DNA from: Bin76 sp963665765
GTDB taxonomy: Bacteria > Actinomycetota > Acidimicrobiia > Spongiisociales > ZC4RG35
Length of the DNA: 64,000 bases
NCBI GenBank assembly: GCA_963665765.1
Contig: OY762464.1
Coordinates: 620,001 to 684,000, forward strand
Direction: 5' to 3'
Shown here: positions 1 to 8,800 of the stretch, in pieces
How positions within the stretch are numbered: the first letter of the stretch is position 1
Layout: each line of letters starts with the position of its first letter
The notes under the pieces: generated by a model
The model's database searches: none
What the model was told of the DNA's origin: nothing
What the model saw: the letters and a program-made list of their open reading frames with translations, nothing else
Position numbers and translations under genes: made by a program

Positions 1-1023
1 CAACTCGGCAAGTTCATTCTGGAACCGGGCGATCTCATCATTGCTGAGATGCTGTCTCCAGTTGAACGACGGCGAGCAATTGTAGGCCAGAAGTTTCCCG
101 GGGAACCGGGCATGGATGGCTTCGGCAAAACGCGCCGCCTCCTGCAGATCCGGTTCGGAAGTCTCGCACCACAAGATGTCTGCGTACGGAGCGTACGCCA
201 GCGATCGCTGGGTGGCGGCCTCCATGCCGCCCCGCACGATGTGGTAGCCCTCGGCGGTTCGCTCACCCGTGATGAACCGATGATCCCGCTCATCGATGTC
301 GCTCATCAGCAGCGTCGCATCGCGAGCATCGGTCCTCGCCATCAGAAGAGTCGGCACATCCATCACATCGGCCGCCAGCCGAGCGGCGGTCAGGGTGCGG
401 ATGAACTGGGAGGTCGGCACCAGGACCTTGCCGCCCATGTGTCCGCACTTTTTCTCAGATGCCAGTTGATCCTCGAAATGAACACCTGCGGCGCCGGCTT
501 CGATCATGGACTTCATCAACTCGAAGCTGTGGATGGGACCACCGAAACCGGCCTCCGCATCGGCCACAATCGGCGCCAGCCAATGAGCATCGTGCTCTCC
601 GCTCATGTGGGAGATCTGATCAGCCCGCATCAAAGCGCGGTTGAGCCGTTTGATGAGGTCGGGCGCGCTGTTGGACGGATAGAGACTCTGGTCCGGGTAG
701 GTCTGTCCCGCCAGATTGGCGTCGGCGGCCACCTGCCACCCACTGAGATAGATGGCTTTGAGCCCCGCTTTGACCATCTGAACCGCCTGAGAACCGGTTA
801 GAGCGCCAAAGGTACGGATGAAGTGCTCGGTCCGGAGCAGGTTCCACAGCCGCTCGGCGCCGGCCCGAGCCACGGTGTGCTCAATCTTGAGGGAACCGCG
901 CAGCGCCAGCACGTCCGCCGGGGAATAGGCGCGTTCGATACCCTGCCACCGCTCCTCGAATTCCCAACGAACTTGGAGGTCGCCTACTACCGAAGCAAAC
1001 CCGTTGTGGCCATTAATCAACAT
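1..1023 (-). CDS. aceA: Isocitrate lyase, N-terminal 341 residues (cut by window edge)
   Basis: Isocitrate lyase cleaves isocitrate to succinate and glyoxylate in the glyoxylate shunt. The minus-strand frame starts at ATG 1023 and is open to base 1, giving 341 residues; the family is usually about 430, so the C-terminus lies outside. The active-site loop KKCGHMGGK sits at residues 191-199 with catalytic Cys193. GWQVAADAN (near 95-103) and DAEAGFGG (155-162) match substrate and metal-binding segments. GGAGG at 1033-1037 lies 9 bases before the ATG and fixes the start. It is divergent from a LysR regulator, a common arrangement for a regulator and its target. Very sure of the family. Confidence 0.95.
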   Translation of the reverse strand, partial: MLINGHNGFASVVGDLQVRWEFEERWQGIERAYSPADVLALRGSLKIEHTVARAGAERLWNLLRTEHFIRTFGALTGSQAVQMVKAGLKAIYLSGWQVAADANLAGQTYPDQSLYPSNSAPDLIKRLNRALMRADQISHMSGEHDAHWLAPIVADAEAGFGGPIHSFELMKSMIEAGAAGVHFEDQLASEKKCGHMGGKVLVPTSQFIRTLTAARLAADVMDVPTLLMARTDARDATLLMSDIDERDHRFITGERTAEGYHIVRGGMEAATQRSLAYAPYADILWCETSEPDLQEAARFAEAIHARFPGKLLAYNCSPSFNWRQHLSNDEIARFQNELAEL

Positions 1024-1189
1024 GATGATCGTCCTCCTTTGGCGTTGCAGGTTCGGCAGGTTGGCAGTGCGCGCCGATCATCGTCTTCTTCGCACTAAAG
1101 CCGTGAGAAATGTAGGCGATAATCAGCCACGTTGAGAGAAGTGTGTCCTCTTTCCAGTGATAAGACAAGACCCTAATTACATATCAGAG

Positions 1190-1208
1190 TGATAGGCTAT
1201 ATCTATCA
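1190..1208. promoter_or_regulatory. Palindrome in the aceA-lysR divergent region, candidate LysR operator
   Basis: TGATAG-N7-CTATCA forms a perfect 6-base inverted repeat 21 bases before the lysR start. It has the T-N11-A form of LysR-family boxes. The whole 205-base divergent region (1024-1228) is more AT-rich than its surroundings and should hold both promoters. Another GTGATA occurs near 1157. Binding by the adjacent regulator is inference. Confidence 0.45.
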
Positions 1209-1228
1209 TTACACGGCACTGATCAGTT

Positions 1229-2146
1229 ATGGAACTTAGGCAACTTCAGTCATTTCTCGAAGCAGCAAAATCGGGGAGTTTCCGGGGCGCGGCTCGCGTC
1301 CTGTACTTGAGCCAACCGTCGCTCAGCGGACGAATAAGAGCACTGGAGCGGGAACTGCGCACTCCGCTCTTCCACCGAATGGGACGGGGCGTCAGGCTCA
1401 CAGCCGCCGGAGAGGCGTTTCGACCCTTTGTCGAGCAGGCCTTGCAGATACTCGACCAAGGTACGGAGGCCGCCCGCAACACTTCGGACTCCCAAAAACG
1501 AACCATCACCATCGGGTCGGCTCGGATCATCGGCACCTACATACTTCCCCCTACCCTCGAGCGATTCCAAAAACGCCTTCCCCAAGTGGCGACTCGAATC
1601 CGCACGGGCCGCTCGTCCGACGTGATAGAGATGGTGGCCAACGGGGTGGTGGACGTAGGGCTGTCGAGGGGCATTCACCACTCCGATGTGTTCTCCATAC
1701 ACCTCTACGACGAACCGATCGTGCTCGCCACCTATCCCGACCATCCCTTCGCCCGGCGGGGACACGCCTATATCTCCGAGGTCGCCAAGCAACCGCTCAT
1801 CCTCTACGATCCCAGTTCCACCTATTTCCTGCTCATCAATCAAGCTTGTCGCAAAGCTGGGATCGTTCCTCAAATCGAGACCATGCTCGACAACATCGAA
1901 GCCACCAAGCGAATGGTGGCTCTGGGCCTGGGCATCTCCTTTTTGCCTCACAGCGCCATCCTTACCGAAATCGAGCAGGGGAAGCTTCGTTACATAGAGT
2001 TGCAGGGCGATCAACAGGTACATCTGCCGACCCATGTGCTGGTCCGACGGGCTCAGCACTACAGTTCTCCCCTTCTCGGTTTCCTCAAGCTCTTGGCAGA
2101 GACCTACGGATGTGACATCTCCGCAATCGTGGATGGGCCGGGGTAG
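1229..2146 (+). CDS. LysR-family transcriptional regulator
   Basis: This 305-residue protein has the standard LysR layout. An N-terminal winged helix-turn-helix occupies residues 1-60, with the family motif AARVLYLSQPSLSGRIRALE (residues 21-40) and then LFHRMGRGVRLTAAG. An effector-binding domain covers about 90-295. Length is normal for the family. It lies divergent to isocitrate lyase, so control of that gene, probably in response to a carbon metabolite, is the simplest reading; the genes downstream (SDR and a PLP enzyme) could also be targets. The inducer cannot be read from the sequence. Confidence 0.93.
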   Translation: MELRQLQSFLEAAKSGSFRGAARVLYLSQPSLSGRIRALERELRTPLFHRMGRGVRLTAAGEAFRPFVEQALQILDQGTEAARNTSDSQKRTITIGSARIIGTYILPPTLERFQKRLPQVATRIRTGRSSDVIEMVANGVVDVGLSRGIHHSDVFSIHLYDEPIVLATYPDHPFARRGHAYISEVAKQPLILYDPSSTYFLLINQACRKAGIVPQIETMLDNIEATKRMVALGLGISFLPHSAILTEIEQGKLRYIELQGDQQVHLPTHVLVRRAQHYSSPLLGFLKLLAETYGCDISAIVDGPG

Positions 2147-2191
2147 GTTCCGGACCATTTTCAGTCCCGTCAACCACTACGCTCTGCCCTG

Positions 2192-2923
2192 ATGTCGACT
2201 CCTCAGGCGGTGGTGACCGGCGCGGCGGGCGCCATCGGCTCTGCCTGCGTGCAGCTGCTCCACGAGCGGGGATGGCAGATAATCGGTATTGATGTGGTCG
2301 ACCCGCCGTCCGGTTACGAATATGTCTCTTGGCATACCGCCGATGTCCGCGACCGCCAGGCCTTGGGAAAGGTCGCTCTGCAAACCGGCCCGGTGAGACT
2401 TCTGATCAACGGCGCCGGGTTCGGAGACCGGGCGCCTGCCGCGGAGATGACCGTCCATCAGTGGCAGAGCGTGCTGGATGTCTGCCTGACAGGGACGTTC
2501 ATGACCTCGCAGGCCTTCTATCCGAACCTGCGCCAAGCCCAAGGAGCAGTGATCATGAACATTGCGTCCTTGGCCGCTCGGCGATCTTGCGCCCTGCACG
2601 CCAACTACTGCGCGGCCAAAGCCGGAGTGGAGTCGCTCACCCAGGTGCTGGCGCTGGAGTGGGCAGCCGACCGGATCCGGGTGATAGCCGTGAGTCCGGG
2701 AGTGGTGAACACTCCCATAGTTCGCCAGAACATGTCGCCCGGCTCGGAACGGGAAAAGGCCATCATTGGCATGACTCCCCTGGGTCGCCTGTTCGGACCG
2801 AAGGAATTGGCGCGACTGATCCTGGCATATTGCTCCAACGACTTCGCCCACGTAACCGGCGCCACCCTGGTCGCCGACGGTGGCTTCCAAACTGCCGGTG
2901 GCCTCCCCCAGTTCTACGACTAG
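2192..2923 (+). CDS. SDR-family NAD(P)-dependent oxidoreductase
   Basis: A 243-residue short-chain dehydrogenase/reductase. The cofactor motif TGAAGAIG is at the N-terminus (residues 9-16), the central NAG-like motif reads INGAG, and the catalytic Tyr/Lys pair is in YCAAK with the Ser in NIASLAA. The C-terminus has the usual VADGGF segment. Start ATG 2192 lies 45 bases after the lysR stop on the same strand. The substrate is unknown; SDRs with this layout reduce or oxidise hydroxyl/keto groups of many small molecules. It may share a transcript with the PLP enzyme 65 bases downstream. Confidence 0.92.
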   Translation: MSTPQAVVTGAAGAIGSACVQLLHERGWQIIGIDVVDPPSGYEYVSWHTADVRDRQALGKVALQTGPVRLLINGAGFGDRAPAAEMTVHQWQSVLDVCLTGTFMTSQAFYPNLRQAQGAVIMNIASLAARRSCALHANYCAAKAGVESLTQVLALEWAADRIRVIAVSPGVVNTPIVRQNMSPGSEREKAIIGMTPLGRLFGPKELARLILAYCSNDFAHVTGATLVADGGFQTAGGLPQFYD

Positions 2924-2988
2924 AGGCACCCCTGGTTCCCCGGCGCCCGAGCGGGACAAGGGCATCACCAATACCTATAGTGCAGGAA

Positions 2989-3984
2989 ATGCAACACACG
3001 ACTTCACAACAACCACTGCCGCAACTTGATCTCGCCCAAACCCCCACTCCCCTTCAGGAGTTTCCCCGATTGAGGGAAACATGGGGAGGCCCTCACATTT
3101 GGGTGAAACGCGATGACCTGACCGGATTCGGCCTGTCGGGCAATAAAGTCCGCAAACTGGAGTTTCATCTGGCGGCTGCCCAGGAAGGCGGCGCCGACAC
3201 GGTGATCACCTGCGGGGCCTTTCAGTCGAACCATTGCCGGGCCACCGCTTTGGCTTGTGCCCGATACGGGTTCGATACGCGTCTGGTGCTCCGCACCCCC
3301 GATGGCGAGGCGCCCACCACTCCCGTGGCCAACCTGATCATCGACTCGCTGGCAGGCGCCACCATCCGTTACATCTCCCAGGCGCAGTGGGACGACCGGG
3401 ATGCCATCATGGCTGAAGAAGCCGACAAGTTGACCGCCCGGGGCCGCAAGGCTTGGGTGATTCCCCAAGGCGCCTCCGACAAGCTGGGGATGTGGGGCAT
3501 GTCGCTGGGCTTCTATGAGTTGGTGGAACAGATTCCCCAGCAGATCGGCACGGAGGTGGCCGAGGTGTGGCACACCGGCTCCTCGGGAGGCACCACCTCG
3601 GGATTCGGTTGGGGCGCCGACCGGACCGGCTTCGAGACGCCGCTCGTGGCGCTCTGCATTTCGGAACCGGCCGAGTCCCTGCAGGCACGGGTGAATCGGA
3701 TCTGGAAGGCTGGAGTCGAGGCTTTCGGAGGCGAGATGCCGCAGCCGAACCTCCACTACATCGACCGCTACCTGACCGGCGGATACGCCATGTTCAACGA
3801 CGAACTGATCGAGACACAGACCGAGGCCACCCGGCTTACCGGCTTGTTGTTCGACACCACCTACACCGGCAAAGCGATCTACGGCCTGCGAAAAGAGATC
3901 GCCGCAGGACGTTTCGATGACGACGACCACGTGGTTTTCTGGCACACCGGAGGAGGCTTCGGCGCCCTGGTCGACCGGGGTTAG
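2989..3984 (+). CDS. PLP-dependent D-cysteine desulfhydrase / ACC deaminase family
   Basis: A 331-residue fold-type II PLP enzyme of the 1-aminocyclopropane-1-carboxylate deaminase/D-cysteine desulfhydrase family. The PLP lysine is in SGNKVRKLEF, the ring-binding motif is AFQSNHCRATA, and the phosphate-binding loop is TGSSGGTTSG. Such enzymes eliminate ammonia, often with sulfide, from D-cysteine or related D-amino acids; true ACC deaminases are a minority, so D-cysteine desulfhydrase-like is the safer call. The frame is open far upstream, but homology begins at PLPQLDLAQTPTPLQEFPR. ATG 2989 fits; the in-frame GTG at 2980 is an alternative. Confidence 0.88.
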   Translation: MQHTTSQQPLPQLDLAQTPTPLQEFPRLRETWGGPHIWVKRDDLTGFGLSGNKVRKLEFHLAAAQEGGADTVITCGAFQSNHCRATALACARYGFDTRLVLRTPDGEAPTTPVANLIIDSLAGATIRYISQAQWDDRDAIMAEEADKLTARGRKAWVIPQGASDKLGMWGMSLGFYELVEQIPQQIGTEVAEVWHTGSSGGTTSGFGWGADRTGFETPLVALCISEPAESLQARVNRIWKAGVEAFGGEMPQPNLHYIDRYLTGGYAMFNDELIETQTEATRLTGLLFDTTYTGKAIYGLRKEIAAGRFDDDDHVVFWHTGGGFGALVDRG

Positions 3985-4030
3985 TTGCACACCCATATAG
4001 TCGCCGGCAACCCATTACCATCCGGCGCCC

Positions 4031-4606
4031 ATGGTCACCGCCACCTCCACTGTTTTCGAGGTCTCCAGGTTCCATGGGATAGTCCTGGGTTTGCGCCTCG
4101 ATGGTGATCAACCGGCTATCGCCGTGCAGTCAGCCGACGGAGAATGGAGAGCGGACATCCACATCATCGACTCTGCCGTCATGGCGGGAGAGCTCGAACC
4201 TTTGGATCGACTGTCCACAGAAGAGTGGTTGTCACTCCACCGTGACGACTTGTTAGAAGCTTGGGAACGATTTGCTGAAGGTCATGATCCCGAGCCCATA
4301 GAGGCTCTTCCCGACGATTGGCCCATCGGGGGGCCTTCCCCCACCCGTGCCATCTCTGTGAGACCTCTCGAGGAAAATCGCCTTTGGATCGAATGGGAAG
4401 ACGGTTCCGTTGGCGAGTTGGACTTGGCCTATCTCGCCGAGCATCCCGCCTTCGCAGCATGGAGAGACCGAGAGATATTCGAGTCAGTGAGGATCGACGG
4501 TTCACATTTCACCTGGGGAGAGGAAATGGAGATTTGTGCTTGGTTGGAATGCTGGCCGACCCTCCGGAAACCACCGACGAAAGAGCCTGGCGGCGCCGAC
4601 CGATAG
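4031..4606 (+). CDS. DUF2442 domain protein with extra N-terminal domain
   Basis: A 191-residue acidic protein of unknown role. The C-terminal half (about residues 105-175) fits the DUF2442 pattern: a strand, WEDGSVGELDLAYL, a short helix, then FESVRIDGSHFTWGEEMEIC. DUF2442 proteins often accompany DUF4160 proteins and have been suggested to be toxin-antitoxin related, but the function is not established. The first 100 residues contain an acidic segment and no motif I recognise. No partner gene is adjacent: a PLP enzyme lies upstream and a large helicase downstream. Confidence 0.6.
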   Translation: MVTATSTVFEVSRFHGIVLGLRLDGDQPAIAVQSADGEWRADIHIIDSAVMAGELEPLDRLSTEEWLSLHRDDLLEAWERFAEGHDPEPIEALPDDWPIGGPSPTRAISVRPLEENRLWIEWEDGSVGELDLAYLAEHPAFAAWRDREIFESVRIDGSHFTWGEEMEICAWLECWPTLRKPPTKEPGGADR

Positions 4607-4717
4607 CAGTTAGCGCGCCGAGACCGAATTTGGGAAGGGACTTTGCCTGAGGTGGAATTCCGGATGGGACGGGGAAATACCAAGAACCACGGCCACCAAG
4701 ATTTACTATGAACATAC

Positions 4718-5860
4718 GTGATATCAGAGGTTCAGACCCAAGTCGCCGACTATGGGTATGAACCATCCGACTCTCGGTTCAAGGCCTTTATTGATCAGTG
4801 CCTCATCCTGGATCTGGAGATCGTCGACGAGAGGATAGGGAAAGTCGGCGCTATCCGGGGAAATAGGGAACTGCAACTCTCCAACATTGCTTCTTCCGAG
4901 GATGCCGTGCGAAAGTTGGAAGAATTCGGGGCGGGGGCGGAGTTCGTGGTGGGACACAACATCGTGGCCCACGACCGCCGCTTTATCGAGAAATACCTGC
5001 CGGAGTCCCACCTGCTGAGACTCCCGGTGGTGGACACCCTGTATTTGTCCCCCCTGGCGAACCCCCAGCGCCCATACCACAAGTTGGTTAAGGACTACAA
5101 GCTGATCGGTGCCGAGCCCAACGATCCGGTTGCCGACTGCAAACTGACCCTGCAACTCCTTGAGGAATGTTGTGAGATCCTTGAGAACAGACAGAACCAA
5201 AGGCGGCATCTCCTGTCGATTTACCGGAATTGCTTCAACGATTCGGACAGCCGGGGAGAAGAGTCGGAACTGAAACTTGATGGAACCGGTCATCTCTTGG
5301 AAGCCCTGGGTGGACAGAGGTTGTCCCAAGAGCGAGTTTGCAACGGTTTTGTCTACTTCGCAAAAGAACAGCACCGGCCCGAAGAGAAACGCACTGTGAG
5401 GGCATGCGCCCACTCCATTCGGCGTCATCTTCCTCCCATTCTTGCCTCTCCTCAGACCCGCCCAGCTGTGGCATACTCCCTCGCTTGGGTCAGGGTGGCC
5501 GGGACGAAATCGGTGCTTCCCCGTTGGGTCCACAAGCAGTTTCCGGCGGCTGCGAAGTTCATCAGAAAAATCCGCGGTGTCTCCTGTGAACGTCCGCAGT
5601 GCGCGTATTGCTCCATCCACCATCATCCGGCACGAAAGCTCAAGCAGTATTTCGGGTTCAAGACATTTCGCCCCACCCCGGCAACCACCGACGGCGAAAG
5701 CCTGCAGAAGAGAATCGTGGAAGAGAGGATCGCCGGAGAATCCGTCATGGCGATCATGCCCACCGGCGGAGGGAAATCGGTGGGCTTTCAACTGCCCGCC
5801 ATTGTCCACAACGAGCAGACCGGGGCGCTCACCGTGGTGATCTCTCCCCTCCAGCCTTGA
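4718..5860 (+). CDS. Exonuclease-RecQ-UvrD helicase, N-terminal fragment before a frameshift
   Basis: The first 379 codons of a large DNA-repair or defence helicase. Residues 28-170 form a DEDDh-type 3'-5' exonuclease domain: LILDLEIVD (motif I), VVGHNIVAHDRRF (motif II) and PVADCKLTLQLL (motif III). A Cys/His cluster near CERPQCAYCSIHHH follows, then the RecQ helicase begins with Walker A MPTGGGKS. The frame stops just after VVISPLQP, in the middle of helicase motif Ia. A single base missing after 5854 would restore the expected SPLQALMKDQVENL and join this frame to the next one. The start is uncertain: GTG 4718 is used because no ATG fits. Confidence 0.8.
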   Translation: MISEVQTQVADYGYEPSDSRFKAFIDQCLILDLEIVDERIGKVGAIRGNRELQLSNIASSEDAVRKLEEFGAGAEFVVGHNIVAHDRRFIEKYLPESHLLRLPVVDTLYLSPLANPQRPYHKLVKDYKLIGAEPNDPVADCKLTLQLLEECCEILENRQNQRRHLLSIYRNCFNDSDSRGEESELKLDGTGHLLEALGGQRLSQERVCNGFVYFAKEQHRPEEKRTVRACAHSIRRHLPPILASPQTRPAVAYSLAWVRVAGTKSVLPRWVHKQFPAAAKFIRKIRGVSCERPQCAYCSIHHHPARKLKQYFGFKTFRPTPATTDGESLQKRIVEERIAGESVMAIMPTGGGKSVGFQLPAIVHNEQTGALTVVISPLQP

Positions 5861-8800
5861 TGAAAGACCAAGTCGAAAACCTCAACAGCCGAACCGCGTC
5901 CCCCACCTTGGCCGCCACCCTGAATGGTCTGCAGACCATGATCGAACGCCGCGACGTGCTCCACAATCTGATGCTCGGCAGCTATGCACTGCTATACGTA
6001 TCCCCCGAACAACTCCGCAGCCTGTCCTTCGAGCGGGCCATCAAACAGCGAGACATCGCCGCGTGGGTGTTCGACGAGGCACACTGCATCTCCAAATGGG
6101 GACACGACTTTCGTCCCGACTACCTGTACGCCGCCCGGTTCATCAAAGACTTCTCGGAGAGCGAAGGCATCCCGATTGCGCCGATCGCCTGCTTCACGGC
6201 CACCGCCAAGCTGGATGTGCGACAAGAAATACTCTCCCACTTCGAGGAGGTGCTCGGAAAGGATCTCAAAGAACTGGCATCTGACCGGATCGACCGAAAG
6301 AACCTGCGTTTCTTGGTCGAAGAAGTCCCCAATGCTCAGAAGGTGAAGCGAATCGACGAACTGCTCAGAGAACATATCGCCAAGGGTTCGGCGATCATCT
6401 ACGCCCGGAGCCGTTGGCGGACCGAGCTTTTAGCTGAGAAGCTTCGCTTAAAAGAATGGAAGGCGGAACACTTCCATGGCGGGCTCGACCCTCCCAGGAA
6501 AAAAGAGGTCCAAGACGCCTTCATCTCAGGAGGCACTCCGATCATCGTGGCTACCAACGCTTTCGGAATGGGGATCGATAAACCCAATGTCCGCCTGGTG
6601 GTCCATGCCGATGTGCCAGCCTCCATCGAGAGTTACCTTCAGGAGGCGGGTCGCGCCGGGCGAGACGGCCAACCGGCGGAATGTGTGCTGCTGTTTGCCA
6701 AAGACGACATTGAAAAGCAGTTTGATCTGGTATCCCAAGGTCAGTTGACCAAGCGGGACATAGCTCAAATCCTTCGAGCAATTCGGAAGGTGGGACGCCG
6801 AGAAGCACCCGAGATAGTCGTTTCCCCTGGTGAACTGCTCCGCACCCCGGACACCAACCTTTCTTTCGACAGCGAGGACCGTTACGCAGATACCCGGGTG
6901 AGGACTGCGATTGCATGGCTGGAGCGAGCTCAGTTCATGTTGCGCAACGAGAATCGAACTCGGCTCTACCAGGGAGTTCCGGCAGTTCGCGACCGGAAAG
7001 AGTCTCTCCAAAAGATCGATGAACTGAACCTGCGACCATTCGTACGACAGCGATGGGTAGCGGTGCTCGGTCGTCTTCACCATGCCGATCTGAAGGAGGG
7101 GATCGAAATTGATGAAATCGCCCACCTCCCTTCATTCCGATCACGGCTAAAGACTCTGGAACGGCGGCACCCGGACAATCCGGCAAGAGTCAACCGAGCT
7201 TTTACCCAGGAGGTCTTTCGCACCCTCCATGAGATGACCCGCGCCGGAGTATTGGAGAGTGGACTCTACTTTTCGGCCTGGATCCGCCACAAGACTATCC
7301 GCCCTTCTTTGGACCTGTTGACGCAGATTGCTGCCGCGCAAGCGACACTTCTGGATTTGCTTCGTGAACAGTCCCCGGGCATTGGTCCTGAAGATGGGAT
7401 CGAAGTCTCCATTCCCCAACTGCAAGAGCAGCTCAGAGCCCGCGACGTGAATATGCTCGGCGACTCTTTGCTTGCCTTGCTAAAGGGCTGGGGAAGAAAG
7501 GTCACCCAAAGAGATGCGCCTACGTTCTTACAAAGTCATGGCCGAAGGCGACTGAGTGTGCGGTTGAATGTATCTTGGGACGCTCTGTCGGAGCAACTGA
7601 GAACCAGGAATGAGATAGGCCGCGTGATCCTGAAGACGCTTGGGGAAAAAGCTGACCAACAAGGAGCCACTGGCATAAGGCTTGTCCTGTTTTCTCTTGA
7701 CGAACTCCACCATGCCCTCGAATCACGCTTGGGTTTAGGAAAGCAGATTCACGATACATTCACCGCCCTTGAAAAGACTCTCTTGTTCCTGGACGAGAAT
7801 CAGATGATCCAGCTGGAGAAGGGACTTTCGGTATTCCGCCAGGCTATGACCATTCGCATGGATGAGGAAGCCAAGGGCAGAAGATACTCGGAGAGAGATT
7901 ACAAACCCTTGCAGAAGCACTACGCCCAGCGGGTATTCCAGGTTCACGCCATCGGACGGTACGCCGAAGAGGCCCAGAAGAGTCTGGGAAGTTGGTCCGG
8001 CCACTATCTGGGCGACTACTTCAGGCTGACCGACCAACAGTTCCGGCGACGCTACTTCTGGGGCGAATCCAAATCGTTGAAGAGGGCTACCTCGGACGAA
8101 AGCTACGCCCGGATTGTCGAGAGTCTGAATAATCGAGCCCAAGAACGAATCGTAACGGCACCGCCTGACCGCAACCTTCTGGTGCTGGCCGGCCCCGGGT
8201 CGGGAAAGACCCGGGTGGTGGTGCACCGCGCCGCCTACCTGCTGATGATGGAACGCATCCGACCCGAGCGGCTGTTGGTGATTTGCTTCAATCGGTCGGC
8301 CATGCACGAATTGCGAGTACGCCTCCGCGACCTGGTGGGAGATTTGGCGCGCCGGGTGGCAGTTCACACCTATCACTCTCTGGCGCTGCGGCTGACCGAG
8401 CGTTCCATCGCCGAGCGTGTCAAAGCAGCCGGCGACGGTGAGATCGACTTCGACAAGATAATCAAAGAGGCCAATGGCTTGTTGTCGGGAAAAGAGCACA
8501 TCATCGGTGCCGAACCAGACCAACTGCGCGATCGCCTCCTATCGGGTTTCGAGTATGTGCTGGTGGATGAATACCAGGACATCGACCTTGACCAGTACAA
8601 AATGATCACCCACATCGCGCGACGAGCCGGTCAGGAAGCAGATGACGACCGCCGGGCCACCATCTTGGCGGTGGGTGATGACGATCAGAACATTTACGCC
8701 TGGCGAGGCGCCAATATTCGTTATCTGCGACAATTCGAAACGGACTTCGAGGCCGAACGCCACTATCTGGTTGAGAACTACCGCTCCACAAAGAACATCA

